DNA of 64,000 nucleotides from Roseicyclus marinus (GTDB lineage Bacteria; Pseudomonadota; Alphaproteobacteria; Rhodobacterales; Rhodobacteraceae), in contig NZ_JASJOF010000001.1 of NCBI RefSeq assembly GCF_030163795.1, positions 124,001 through 188,000 on the forward strand, in the 5' to 3' direction. Below the pieces are notes generated by a model. The model did not search any database, had not been told where the DNA came from, and worked only from the letters and a program-made list of their open reading frames with translations. Below are positions 1-7,922 of this stretch, one piece after another. The position numbers were made by a program, and so were the translations under genes. How positions within the stretch are numbered: the stretch's first letter is position 1; every line of letters starts with the position of its first letter.

Positions 1-254
1 ACCGCATCCGCGTGAACGGCGTGGCCTTCGGGTCAGTCATGTCGGCAAGCCTCAAGGCGGCGCTGGCCGACGAGGGCGGGCTGCGCGACGATATCAAGCG
101 TGCCACGCCGCTGGGCCGCATCGCCGCCGCGCGCGAGGTGACGGGGGCGGTGCAGTTCCTTGCCTCCGAAGGGGCGGGCTTCGTGACGGGCCAGATCGTC
201 ACCGTCGACGGCGGCCGCACGCTGCTGGACGGCGCCGGCGTCGCGGCGCATTGA
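1..254 (+). CDS. SDR-family oxidoreductase, C-terminal fragment
   Basis: Only the last 83 codons of a short-chain dehydrogenase/reductase are inside the window; the reading frame is open from base 3. The fragment starts with the IRVN motif that follows the active-site helix in classical SDRs. It ends with the family's C-terminal signature, FLAS followed by FVTGQIVTVDGG. The Rossmann cofactor site and the catalytic Tyr/Lys lie upstream of the window, so neither substrate nor cofactor can be inferred. The gene stops 20 bases before a cluster of palindromic repeats. Confidence 0.85.
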   Translation, partial: RIRVNGVAFGSVMSASLKAALADEGGLRDDIKRATPLGRIAAAREVTGAVQFLASEGAGFVTGQIVTVDGGRTLLDGAGVAAH

Positions 255-273
255 GGGCCATCCCACCCCTTGG

Positions 274-556
274 GTAGGGTGCGCCTTCAGGCGCACCAAA
301 ACCCCCGCCGACATGCGATTGCTCCGCACCGTAGGGTGGGTGAAACCCACCACCCTCGCGGCGCACGCCACTGGTGCGCCTTAAGGCACACCCTACCTGC
401 GACCGCGCCACCCCGGCCCATCTCCCGGCGTAGGGTGCGCCTTCAGGCGCACCAACCCCACACGCGAGGCGCCCCTGTAGGGTCGGTGAAACCCACCAAT
501 GCCCCCCCACCACCCTCAGGCCGCACGTCACAGGTGCGCCTGAAGGCGCACCCTAC
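274..556. repeat. cluster of six GTAGGGTG-type palindromic repeats
   Basis: This gene-free stretch holds six related imperfect palindromes of 21-26 bp at 274-297, 331-356, 373-396, 430-453, 477-497 and 533-556. The core is GTAGGGTG, then a self-complementary centre, then CACC or CACCCTAC. Four copies have a GCGCC..GGCGC-type centre and two have a GGGT..ACCC-type centre. Copies occur in both orientations and each would fold as a hairpin. The same family reappears between ribosomal genes near 53.4 and 59.2 kb. It resembles REP/BIME elements, but no RAYT transposase gene is in the window. Confidence 0.8.
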
Positions 557-560
557 CCCC

Positions 561-595
561 CAAACAAAAACCCCGGACCTTCCGATCCGGGGTTT
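561..595 (-). terminator. intrinsic terminator of trcR
   Basis: A perfect 10-bp stem (568-577 pairing with 586-595) has an 8-base loop. Read on the minus strand it is followed by TTTGTTTG. It lies about 25 bases past the stop codon of the minus-strand gene ending at 621. Confidence 0.8.
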
Positions 596-620
596 CCCGT
601 TCCTCAACTGATCGCGCCGT

Positions 621-1397
621 TCAGCGGCGGCGGCGGCCGTCGTCGTCTTCATCCTCGTCGTCGTCATCGCCGCCCGCGGGCAGGTTGAACAGGCTTTCCG
701 CGTCGTACTGGCGCTGCGGCTTGTCCTCGTCCTCTTCCTCGGTGGTGCCGAGGGTAAAGGTCTCCAGCCCAGAGATCGCGCTGGGGATGCGCGGTTCGGT
801 ATCCATGGCAAGGCTGGTTTCGGTCGACACGAGCTTCATCCGCTCGTCATCGGTCATCACGCCACCCTCGCGGGCTTTCTTGGCGTTGGCCTTCTGCACG
901 GCAGCGTCCAGTTCGGACTGCTTGCACAGGCCAAGCGCCACCGGATCGATCGGCTGGATGTTGTTGATGTTCCAGTGCGAGCGTTCGCGGATCGCCTGGA
1001 TCGTCGGCTTGGTGGTGCCCACCAGCTTGGAGATCTGGCCGTCCGACAATTCGGGGTGGAACTTCACCAGCCAAAGGATCGAGGCCGGGCGGTCCTGCCG
1101 CTTGGACAGGGGCGTGTAGCGCGGCCCACGGCGCTTTTCCTCGCCCACGGCGGCGGCGTTGAACTTGAGCTTGAGCGTGTAGGCCGGATTCGCCTCGCCC
1201 TTGTCGATTTCTTCTTGCGTCAGCTGGTTGTTGACGATCGGGTCAAAGCCCTTGACGCCCTGCGCCACGTCGCCGTCCGCGATGCCCTGAACCTCCAGCT
1301 CGTGCAGGCCGCAGAAATCGCCGATCTGCTTGAAGCTGAGCGTGGTATTGTCCACCAGCCAGACGGCGGTGGCCTTGGCCATGATCGGTTTGTTCAT
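621..1397 (-). CDS. trcR: DUF1013 cell-cycle regulator TrcR
   Basis: The 258-residue protein begins with the DUF1013 signature (MAKATAVWLVDNTTLSFKQI, then DFCGLHELEVQGIADG), a family of alphaproteobacterial DNA-binding cell-cycle regulators known as TrcR. The central part (about 95-150) reads like a second helix-turn-helix (ASILWLV, then ISKLVGTTKPTIQAI). The C-terminus is a low-complexity acidic run closed by four arginines. An ATG at 1403 is also possible, but AAGGA at 1407-1411 lies 9 bases from the ATG at 1397 and only 3 from the one at 1403, so 1397 is preferred. A terminator follows. Confidence 0.85.
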   Translation of the reverse strand: MNKPIMAKATAVWLVDNTTLSFKQIGDFCGLHELEVQGIADGDVAQGVKGFDPIVNNQLTQEEIDKGEANPAYTLKLKFNAAAVGEEKRRGPRYTPLSKRQDRPASILWLVKFHPELSDGQISKLVGTTKPTIQAIRERSHWNINNIQPIDPVALGLCKQSELDAAVQKANAKKAREGGVMTDDERMKLVSTETSLAMDTEPRIPSAISGLETFTLGTTEEEDEDKPQRQYDAESLFNLPAGGDDDDEDEDDDGRRRR

Positions 1398-1526
1398 CGT
1401 CATCCGTCCTTCAGATACGCCTCATCCCCTGCCGGGCGGGCCGGCGGCGGAGGGTTCTCCGCCATTCCTCGATTTCGGGGAAGTCGGGCGGTATATAGGC
1501 GCGCAAGCGCGCAGAGGGAAGAGAAA

Positions 1527-2162
1527 ATGACACGGTGGTTGGTGGCGTTGGTGTTCGTCTTGGCAAGCCCGGCCTGGGCCGAGGGAGAGCGGGCGGGGGA
1601 TTTCGACTATTACGTCCTCGCCCTCAGCTGGACGCCGACATGGTGTGCGATCGAAGGCGACGACCGGAATTCGCCGCAATGCGACCCGGGGCAGGGGTAT
1701 GGTTTCACGCTGCACGGGCTTTGGCCGCAATACGAGGACGGCTGGCCAAGCTTTTGCCCCACGGCCGAGCGTCCGGCGTCGCGCGGCGAAACCGGGGCGA
1801 TGGTCGATATCATGGGATCCTCGGGGCTCGCCTGGCATCAGTGGCGCAAGCACGGAAGCTGCACGGGACTGAGCGCGCAGGAGTATTTCCGCCTGTCGCG
1901 GCTGGCCTACGAGGGCGTGACGCGCCCCGACCTCTTGCGCCGGTTGGAGCGTCCCGTCCGCCTGCCCGCCGAGGTGATCGAGGAGGCGTTTTTGGAGGAA
2001 AACCCCGCCCTGACCGACGACATGCTGACCGTCACCTGTCGTGACGGACGGGTGCAGGAGGTGCGGATCTGCCTGACCCGCGATCTGGAACCGCGCGACT
2101 GCGCCCCCGATGTCGCGCGCGACTGCACCCTGCGCGAGGCACTGTTCGAACCGATGCGCTGA
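1527..2162 (+). CDS. secreted ribonuclease T2 family protein
   Basis: The 211-residue protein has a signal peptide (residues 1-18, cleavage after WAEG or AWA). It carries the two T2 active-site blocks: CAS I as FTLHGLWPQ (His63) and CAS II as WHQWRKHGSC (His104, Lys108, His109). Several cysteines suit disulfides in the periplasm. The family cleaves single-stranded RNA with little base specificity. Residue 105 is Gln where many T2 enzymes have a catalytic Glu, so activity may differ from the fungal type. An SD-like GAGGGAAGAG precedes ATG 1527; the frame is open much further upstream but has no signal-peptide-compatible start there. It is divergent from trcR. Confidence 0.85.
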   Translation: MTRWLVALVFVLASPAWAEGERAGDFDYYVLALSWTPTWCAIEGDDRNSPQCDPGQGYGFTLHGLWPQYEDGWPSFCPTAERPASRGETGAMVDIMGSSGLAWHQWRKHGSCTGLSAQEYFRLSRLAYEGVTRPDLLRRLERPVRLPAEVIEEAFLEENPALTDDMLTVTCRDGRVQEVRICLTRDLEPRDCAPDVARDCTLREALFEPMR

Positions 2163-2349
2163 TCGCACCGGGCTGTTATCGCCTTGCCGCCCGGCGCGGA
2201 TCGTCCGATACGTTGCGCGGCGGACAGGGCGGTGCCACCCCTGATCCGGGTGCCGCTATGACGGCGGCGGCATCCCGCACTCCACCCGACCGGGCGCCTT
2301 GACGCGGCCCGTATCGGCCTTTCCCTTGCCGTCGCGACGGAGCGCGCCT

Positions 2350-2883
2350 GTGCGGCTGACCCGGACCGATATCGTCTTCCTGATCCTCGCCATCGCCGGT
2401 GGGGCCGCCTGTTTCTGGCAGGGCGGCTTGCCGCTGGTCGGCGCGGGCATGGCCGAGGCCTTTGGCCTGTTGCTGATCGTGCTGCCGCAACTCGCGGCGG
2501 GGCTTTTGATGGGCGGTCTGATCTCGCGGCTTGTCAGCCGGGACAGGGTCGCGGCGCTCTTGGGGCAGGAATCGGGGATGCGGGGCCTGATGCTGGCAAG
2601 CTTCGCGGGCGCGATCACGCCGGGCGGGCCCTTCACCTCCTTTCCCGTGGTCCATGCGCTCTGGGTTGCGGGGGCGGATGCGGGCGCCTTGATCGCCTAT
2701 CTGACCTCATGGGCGCTCATTGGGGTGAACCGCCTGATCGTCTGGGAATTGCCGCTGATGGGGGCAGAATTCACGCTGGTGCGCACGCTCGTATGCCTGC
2801 CTCTGCCGATCCTTGCGGGGCTATTGGCGCGGGCCTTGGTGCGGCTGCCGATCTTCGCCCTGCGCAAGGCACCCGCCGAATGA
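2350..2883 (+). CDS. half-size permease, YraQ/ArsP (DUF318) family, first subunit
   Basis: The protein has about 177 residues and four to five hydrophobic segments. Its central motif, PGGPFTSFPV, is typical of the YraQ/ArsP_1 predicted permeases (COG0701). Family members usually have about 300-350 residues with two such repeats. Here the repeats are on two adjacent genes: this stop codon overlaps the next ATG by 4 bases, suggesting translational coupling and a heterodimer. GTG 2350 has GGAG 7 bases upstream; a TTG at 2299 would add 17 residues but has no ribosome site. The substrate is unknown. Confidence 0.7.
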   Translation: MRLTRTDIVFLILAIAGGAACFWQGGLPLVGAGMAEAFGLLLIVLPQLAAGLLMGGLISRLVSRDRVAALLGQESGMRGLMLASFAGAITPGGPFTSFPVVHALWVAGADAGALIAYLTSWALIGVNRLIVWELPLMGAEFTLVRTLVCLPLPILAGLLARALVRLPIFALRKAPAE

Positions 2884-3380
2884 TCGCCGCCGCCATCGCC
2901 ATCTGGACCATTGTCGGGGCCTTGGCCCTGATCGTCTACCGCAGGCAGGGCCAACCCGGTCTGGTCGCCGCCGGCAAGATGGGGTTCGATCAGGGCAAGG
3001 CACTGGCGATCCGGCTGCCGCTTGCCATTCTTGCCGCGTCTTTCCTGATGCAGGTGCTGCCGGTCGATGCGCTGGTCCCCTACATCGGGCCGCAATCCGG
3101 GGTCATGGGCATCGCCATCGCCTCGATCATCGGGGGGCTCTTGCCGGGCGGGCCGATGACCTCTTTCCCCATTGCGCTGGTCATCTTGCAGGGCGGCGCG
3201 GGCCTGCCGCAGATCGTGGCGCTGATCTCGGGCTGGTCCGTCTTCGCGCTTCACCGCGTTCTGGCCTATGAGGCCCCGATCATGGGCTGGCGTTTCGCCG
3301 CGCTGCGGCTGGTGGCAAGCCTTGGGGTGCCCATCGCCGCAGGCGTTCTGGCGCAGGGGCTCATGGCCATCCTGCCCTGA
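2880..3380 (+). CDS. half-size permease, YraQ/ArsP (DUF318) family, second subunit
   Basis: The 166-residue membrane protein has several hydrophobic segments and the motif PGGPMTSFPI, the counterpart of PGGPFTSFPV in the upstream gene. Its ATG overlaps the upstream TGA (ATGA). Length and motif position suggest the second half of a YraQ/ArsP-type permease, with both products assembling into one transporter. The substrate is not evident; the family is loosely associated with metal or organoarsenical export, and no arsenic genes are nearby. Confidence 0.75.
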   Translation: MIAAAIAIWTIVGALALIVYRRQGQPGLVAAGKMGFDQGKALAIRLPLAILAASFLMQVLPVDALVPYIGPQSGVMGIAIASIIGGLLPGGPMTSFPIALVILQGGAGLPQIVALISGWSVFALHRVLAYEAPIMGWRFAALRLVASLGVPIAAGVLAQGLMAILP

Positions 3381-3447
3381 AGAGCCTGCGCGCCGTCATC
3401 CTTGCGCCCCCACCCTCGGCGCTGGGGCTCCGCCCTTCCGGGTGCCA

Positions 3448-3466
3448 CAAGGTCCACCGGACCTTG
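3448..3466. terminator. hairpin between convergent genes
   Basis: A perfect 8-bp stem (CAAGGTCC/GGACCTTG, loop ACC) lies between the 3' ends of the permease pair and the adenosyltransferase. There is no T-tract. A near-identical hairpin (AAGGTCC-TGT-GGACCTT) lies between convergent genes at 49142-49158, which supports a bidirectional termination or insulation role. Confidence 0.45.
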
Positions 3467-3474
3467 CGCCGCTT

Positions 3475-4047
3475 TCAGCGGTTCGCCCCCGGAACCCACA
3501 ACACGTCGTCCTTGCCGTCGTTGTTGGCGATGCGGCCCGCGACAAAGAACCAATCCGACAGGCGGTTGAGGTATTTCACCCCCTCCGCATTGATCGATTC
3601 CACCGTGCCCAGCTCGACGCTCAGCCGCTCGGCCCGCCGCGCCACCGTCCGGCAGACATGCAGATGCGCCGACAACGCCGAACCGCCGGGCAAAATGAAG
3701 CTCCTGAGCGGCTCTAGCCGCGCGTTCATTGCGTCGATCTCGCGTTCCAACCGGTCGACCTGCGCCGCGATGATGCGCAACGCCGGGTATGGGCGTTCCT
3801 CGTCCTTCTCCATGTTGGGCGTACACAAATCCGCCCCCAGGTCGAACAGGTCGTTCTGGATCGCCTTGAGCTGATCGGCCATCTCGCCCGATGCATGCAG
3901 CCGCGCGACACCCAGCATCGCGTTCAACTCGTCCACCGTGCCATAGGCCGCGACGCGCGCCGAATGCTTCGCCACCCGGCTGCCATCGCCCAGTGCCGTT
4001 TCCCCCGCATCGCCCGTGCGGGTGTAGATCTTGTTCAGCACAACCAT
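3475..4047 (-). CDS. pduO: ATP:cob(I)alamin adenosyltransferase, PduO type
   Basis: This 190-residue protein matches PduO-type corrinoid adenosyltransferases, which transfer adenosyl from ATP to Co(I) of cobalamin or cobyrinic acid diamide to give adenosylcobalamin. Visible signatures are the N-terminal TRTGDAGETALGDGSRV ATP-binding block, YGTVDELNAMLGVAR, FILPGG with the RTVARRAER helix, and the C-terminal YLNRLSDWFFVAGR. GGGAGG lies 7 bases before the ATG. It sits 3 bases downstream of the HIG1-type gene and is probably co-transcribed with it. The symbol reflects the structural family; cobO would be a functional alternative. Confidence 0.88.
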   Translation of the reverse strand: MVVLNKIYTRTGDAGETALGDGSRVAKHSARVAAYGTVDELNAMLGVARLHASGEMADQLKAIQNDLFDLGADLCTPNMEKDEERPYPALRIIAAQVDRLEREIDAMNARLEPLRSFILPGGSALSAHLHVCRTVARRAERLSVELGTVESINAEGVKYLNRLSDWFFVAGRIANNDGKDDVLWVPGANR

Positions 4048-4050
4048 GCT

Positions 4051-4257
4051 TCAGCCTCCCGATTGCCCGCGCACCCAGACGAAGATCATGATCAGGACCA
4101 CCGCCCCGAACTGCGCGATCAGGCGCCAGCGCATGAATTTGTTGGATTGTTTCGCGGCCTCTGCGGTGCCCTTGCGAAACGAGTTGATCCCCATCAGCAA
4201 GATGACGAGCACGCCCAAGCAGGCCACCAAGGCGATGATCAGAAGCGGGTCTTCCAC
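4051..4257 (-). CDS. twin-transmembrane HIG1-domain protein
   Basis: The 68-residue protein has two hydrophobic segments (about 6-24 and 47-63). Between them lies NKFMRWRLIAQ, which fits the HIG_1_N signature seen in small inner-membrane proteins associated with respiratory complexes. The start is GTG with AAGGGA 8 bases upstream. The gene directly precedes the cobalamin adenosyltransferase. A specific partner cannot be read from the sequence. Confidence 0.75.
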   Translation of the reverse strand: MEDPLLIIALVACLGVLVILLMGINSFRKGTAEAAKQSNKFMRWRLIAQFGAVVLIMIFVWVRGQSGG

Positions 4258-4314
4258 GTTTGCCGTCCCTTCGTGTTGTCGAGCACCCTAGCCTAGCGCC
4301 GCAGCGCCAAAAGG

Positions 4315-5136
4315 CTAGAGCCGCGCGATGATCCAATCTTGCGCCGCATCGGGCAGGATGCGGGTCAGCGCGGCGGCGATATAGGCGGGCGTCGTGATGT
4401 AGTAGCGCCGCCGCGGTCGCGGGCTTTCCAGCGCATGGACCAGCTTGGCCACCACAGCCTCGGGCCCAAGCTCAAAGGCATCGCGCCCCGCCTCGCGGCG
4501 CTGGGTCCATTTCACCCGGTAGAATTCGGCATGAGGGGAAGCTTCCGCATCGATCCAGCGGTCGAATTGCGCCATCGACCGGTCGCGGAACCCCGAGGTG
4601 ACAGGCCCGGTGTTCAGGATCGCGACATGGATGCCCGTGCCGCGCAGCTCGATCCGCATCGTGTTGGTCAGCCCCTCGAGCGCGTGTTTGCTCGCCACAT
4701 AGGCCGCCCGCCACCGCAGCGCGGTGAACCCCACGACCGAGGAATGCTGCACGATCCGCCCCCCACCCTGCGCCCGCATGTGGCGGATCGCATGGGTGGT
4801 CAGCTCGTGCAGACCAAAAAGGTTCGAGGAAAACACCTCCTCCAGCGCGCCGCGCGGCAGGTCCTCGGCGGCACCCGGCATCCCGTGGCCCGCATTGTTG
4901 AACAGCGCGTCGATCCGCCCGCCTGCCAGCGCGACGGCTTGGGCGAAGCCATCGGCGATACTGGCGCTGTCGTGATGGTCGATGCGGAGTGCGGCAAATC
5001 CATCGTCCTGCAACACCGCGACATCCTCCGCCCGGCGGGCCGAGGCGATGACCGTCCAGCCGCGCGCGCGCAACGTGTCGCAGGCCGCCCGCCCGATGCC
5101 GGACGAACACCCGGTGATGAGAACGCTGCGCGCCAT
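4315..5136 (-). CDS. SDR-family NAD(P)-dependent oxidoreductase
   Basis: This is a complete classical SDR of 273 residues. The glycine-rich cofactor motif TGCSSGIG is at 8-15, NNAG at 80-83, the catalytic serine at about 132-133 and YVASK (Tyr146, Lys150) in the active site. The Ala-Arg-Arg that ends the second strand (residues 33-35) suggests a preference for NADP(H). The C-terminal half (about 185-273) is extended and ends with an amphipathic segment, as in SDRs acting on lipids or retinoid-like substrates. The true substrate is unknown. Confidence 0.85.
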   Translation of the reverse strand: MARSVLITGCSSGIGRAACDTLRARGWTVIASARRAEDVAVLQDDGFAALRIDHHDSASIADGFAQAVALAGGRIDALFNNAGHGMPGAAEDLPRGALEEVFSSNLFGLHELTTHAIRHMRAQGGGRIVQHSSVVGFTALRWRAAYVASKHALEGLTNTMRIELRGTGIHVAILNTGPVTSGFRDRSMAQFDRWIDAEASPHAEFYRVKWTQRREAGRDAFELGPEAVVAKLVHALESPRPRRRYYITTPAYIAAALTRILPDAAQDWIIARL

Positions 5137-5225
5137 GTCCCTGCCCCTGCTCCTGCCACCACACCGGCTGCTGCATAGACGGGATCGCCGCTCCGCTCAC
5201 GCGGAAAATCGGATGCGCGGATCGG

Positions 5226-6179
5226 TCAGGCCCCGGGGCTGCCCTCCACGATGCGGCCCACGATCTCGGTCCGGCTGCGCAGTTTGTTGGGCAGAAGATG
5301 CGCATACCGCTGCGTCATCGACACCGAGGAATGCCCCAGCAGTTCCTGCACCTCGTAGAGGCTGACGCCGTTGTTGATCAGAAGGCTGGCAAAGGTGTGG
5401 CGCAGATCGTGGATCCGCACATCGGGCAGCCCCGCCGCATCCCGCGCCCGGAAATAGGCGAGGTGAAAGCCGTTGTAACAGGTGCCCGTGCGCGGGTTGG
5501 GGAACAGGTAATCCCCCGGCTCCGTGCCCAGCCCCAGGCGATCCGTTCCCTCGCGCAGCGTGGCGAGCAGGTCGAGCGCCGCCTCGCTCAGCATGATCCG
5601 GCGCGACCGACCGTTCTTGGACACGGGCACCCGCCATGTGCCCGCCTCGAAGGAGATGTCGCGCCAACGCGCCGTGCGCGCCTCCCCCTTGCGGGCGCCG
5701 GTCAGCAGCAGGAACCGGATGAAGGAGCCCAGATAGGGATGGTTGATCCGGTCGCATTCGATCAGCAGCCGCCGGATCTCGTCTTGCGACAGGAACCGCT
5801 GCCTGTAATCGCCCGTGGGCAGTTTCCGCAAGAGCGGCGGGGGGCGCACGCCCTCCGGGATCGCGCCCCAGTCGCGCGCCGTGCGCAGAAGACGGTTCAC
5901 AAGGAAGATGTGCTTGTTGATCGTGGTGTTCTTGAGCCGTTGCGCCACCTGTCCCCGCACCCAGGCATTCAGGGCGAGCGGCGACAATTCGGACCAGCGC
6001 ATCGGCCCAAGGCTGTCGCGCAGATGTTTTTCATAGGTCAGCCGGGAATGCCGATGGCCGCGCGTGGTCGCGGCGCAATGGGGCATGTAATGCCGATCGA
6101 AAAAGGCATTGAGCGTTTCGACCGGTTCGCAGAACGACAATCCCCGGATTGCGGGGCTTTCGATATCTTCAAACATCAT
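5226..6179 (-). CDS. tyrosine recombinase/site-specific integrase
   Basis: The 317-residue protein has an N-terminal SAM-like core-binding region (about 20-115) and a C-terminal catalytic domain. The full catalytic set is visible: Arg163 (TGARKGE), Lys188 (VSKNGR), His257 and Arg260 (HDLRHTFAS), His283 (LGHSS) and the nucleophile Tyr292 (TQRYAHL). Length and motifs match phage- or island-type integrases rather than XerC/D. No excisionase, phage gene or obvious attachment duplication is adjacent, so it is either an orphan or the remnant of an element. It is divergent from the porin across an AT-richer gap. Confidence 0.88.
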   Translation of the reverse strand: MMFEDIESPAIRGLSFCEPVETLNAFFDRHYMPHCAATTRGHRHSRLTYEKHLRDSLGPMRWSELSPLALNAWVRGQVAQRLKNTTINKHIFLVNRLLRTARDWGAIPEGVRPPPLLRKLPTGDYRQRFLSQDEIRRLLIECDRINHPYLGSFIRFLLLTGARKGEARTARWRDISFEAGTWRVPVSKNGRSRRIMLSEAALDLLATLREGTDRLGLGTEPGDYLFPNPRTGTCYNGFHLAYFRARDAAGLPDVRIHDLRHTFASLLINNGVSLYEVQELLGHSSVSMTQRYAHLLPNKLRSRTEIVGRIVEGSPGA

Positions 6180-6400
6180 CCACCCCCCTGGTTGGGCACC
6201 GGGGTTACGAGGGAACAGGCAACGGCATTTCTTTTCCGGCTGAACAACAGGGAAAGAAAATTGGAAACCGAAAATACTGGTACGGCTACAAACGCCCCGT
6301 CAGAACGGGCGTCATTCCATGATCCGGGCGAACGCAGCGGAATTGGGATTCGGTCAATCCGTCGCTCGAAATCAGGAATTAACCGATAGCCCGAGTCGTA
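6180..6400. other. low-GC divergent spacer between integrase and porin
   Basis: This spacer is clearly less GC-rich than its surroundings. It holds an inverted repeat (ACGCCC / GGGCGT, about 6293-6313) and A/T tracts. No convincing -35/-10 pair was seen, and no strong ribosome-binding site precedes the porin ATG at 6401. Confidence 0.4.
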
Positions 6401-7528
6401 ATGAAAAACAATGCCGGATTGGAAAGCAGTATCTTCGCTACGACTGCCCTGGTGGCATTCGCTGGCGCCGCCGCAGCCCAGTCGACGATCTCTGGTCATC
6501 CGGATCGTAGTGGCAATATCCGGCTCGAAGGCTCGGCCGAAATGGGTATCGCTGGCGGCTCCGGCACCACCCCTACCACGTTCTTCCAGTCGGTTGACGT
6601 TCGCTTCTCTCTGTCCGGCACGACCGACAATGGTCTGTCCTTCGGCGCGGTTGTTGACCTGGAAGACGCCACGGATCGCAACGATGGTCTCGTTGATCGT
6701 GCGGGCGCATTCGCAGACTTCACCGTGTTCGTCTCGGGTGACTTCGGTCGCCTGACCATGGGCGACACCGACGGTGCGTTTGATTGGGCGGTCGACGAGC
6801 TGAATGCGATCCGCAACGCAGGCTCGATCGCCGACAACGAAACCGGCCATGCTGGGTATCTCAACGCAGGCGGTGCCGACTCCATCTACAATGGACAGCA
6901 GCTTCGCTACGAGTATTCGATTGGCGGTTTCGGCGTAGCGGTTTCGGCTGAAGTCGACGGTTCTGCCACTCGCGACGGTGATGCAGTGATGCAGATCGGT
7001 CTCGCCTACGATCTCGAGTTCGCTGGTGGGGAGCTGAACCTGGGCCTCGGTTACGCAAGTGTTTCCGATGCAAACCGCCGCGCCGTACCCACAGGCGTGC
7101 TGGCTACGTCTGCCGCTGGCATCGCTGCCATTAACGCAGCTGGTGCCCCGATTGCGGGCGATCAGGGCTTCAGTTCCCTCGGACTGTCCGCAATCGTCGC
7201 TCTCGATGCGGGTCTGTCGATCGGCGTGAACTACCTCGACGTATCTGACGACGGTTTCTATCTTGCCGACGGCGAATATGTTGGTGTGGGGATCGGCTAC
7301 AACTTCGATGCAATCACCGTCTCGGCCAACTTTGGCGAGTTCGATTGGGGCGTTGCGTCCAACCAAGCTGACTCCGAGGGCTACGGCCTCGCAGCGCAAT
7401 ATAACCTCGGTGGCGGTCTCTCCGCCCACCTTGGCTATGGCGAAAGCAAAGTCACGGCAGTGAATGCTTCGGGTGCAACTGTTGGGACATCGTCGACCTT
7501 CTCGCTGGGTCTGAGCATGGCCTTCTGA
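6401..7528 (+). CDS. outer-membrane porin, Rhodobacter type
   Basis: The 375-residue protein has a signal peptide (FATTALVAFAGAAAAQ) and alternating beta-strand patterns (LEGSAEMGIAGG, FGRLTMGDTDGAFDWAVDEL, AQYNLGGGLSAHLGYG). It ends in phenylalanine (GLSMAF), the usual C-terminal signal for barrel insertion. These are hallmarks of the trimeric porins of Rhodobacterales. Two oddities stand out: extra residues before the signal peptide (MKNNAGLESSI) and an unusual segment (TISGHPDRSGNIR) before the first strand. The ATG lacks a good ribosome site, so the 5' end may be rearranged. A strong terminator follows. Confidence 0.88.
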   Translation: MKNNAGLESSIFATTALVAFAGAAAAQSTISGHPDRSGNIRLEGSAEMGIAGGSGTTPTTFFQSVDVRFSLSGTTDNGLSFGAVVDLEDATDRNDGLVDRAGAFADFTVFVSGDFGRLTMGDTDGAFDWAVDELNAIRNAGSIADNETGHAGYLNAGGADSIYNGQQLRYEYSIGGFGVAVSAEVDGSATRDGDAVMQIGLAYDLEFAGGELNLGLGYASVSDANRRAVPTGVLATSAAGIAAINAAGAPIAGDQGFSSLGLSAIVALDAGLSIGVNYLDVSDDGFYLADGEYVGVGIGYNFDAITVSANFGEFDWGVASNQADSEGYGLAAQYNLGGGLSAHLGYGESKVTAVNASGATVGTSSTFSLGLSMAF

Positions 7529-7551
7529 TCCACCCGGATCAATCGGAATGG

Positions 7552-7585
7552 AAAGAGCGGGCCTTATGCCCGCTCTTTTCTTTTG
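7552..7585 (+). terminator. intrinsic terminator of the porin gene
   Basis: A perfect 11-bp GC-rich stem (7552-7562 with 7568-7578), a 5-base loop and a TTTCTTTT tail start about 25 bases after the porin stop codon. Confidence 0.92.
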
Positions 7586-7922
7586 GGCTGCAAAGACTGA
7601 ATATCGATTTTCAGCCTTTTGAGGGAAATAGACATTCCCATTTTTTGAAGTTGAAAAGGCACTGTAGGCGCTTGAATTGGGATACATTGGAAAACCCCGA
7701 AAAAAGTCAGATCTTTCGATCTGGAATCGTTACTCAACAAATGCCGAAATTTCGGCAAATACGAACACTGTCGCGCAAGGTGGTAATGAATAACCTCCGA
7801 CAGCGATAAGATTGTCGTAAAGGATGCTGTCGAAAAACCTCCCTATGTCATGCCGACGACCTCATGAAGCGCGATGAGACGATCCAATCAGATTTGTACG
7901 GCCATGTTGATGGATCATTGGG
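7586..7922. other. gene-free AT-rich region with small palindromes
   Basis: No supportable gene is seen in this stretch, which is far less GC-rich than the rest of the window. It contains a perfect 16-bp palindrome TGCCGAAATTTCGGCA (7742-7757), a hairpin CAGATC-TTTC-GATCTG near 7707-7722 and a spaced inverted repeat CGACAGC/GCTGTCG near 7799-7838. It may be a remnant of imported DNA or a regulatory region; the sequence does not decide. Confidence 0.5.

Noticed and set aside
274-556. Possible CRISPR array
   Set aside because: The units are palindromic, occur in both orientations and vary in spacing and centre sequence; spacers are not uniform and no cas gene is present.
6176-7687. Long minus-strand open frame covering the porin and its spacer
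   Set aside because: The plus-strand porin has a signal peptide, barrel pattern and terminator; the minus frame runs through that terminator and shows no domain.
7564-7758. 64-codon frame in the AT-rich gap
   Set aside because: It begins without a ribosome site and runs into the porin terminator stem; no protein-like features.
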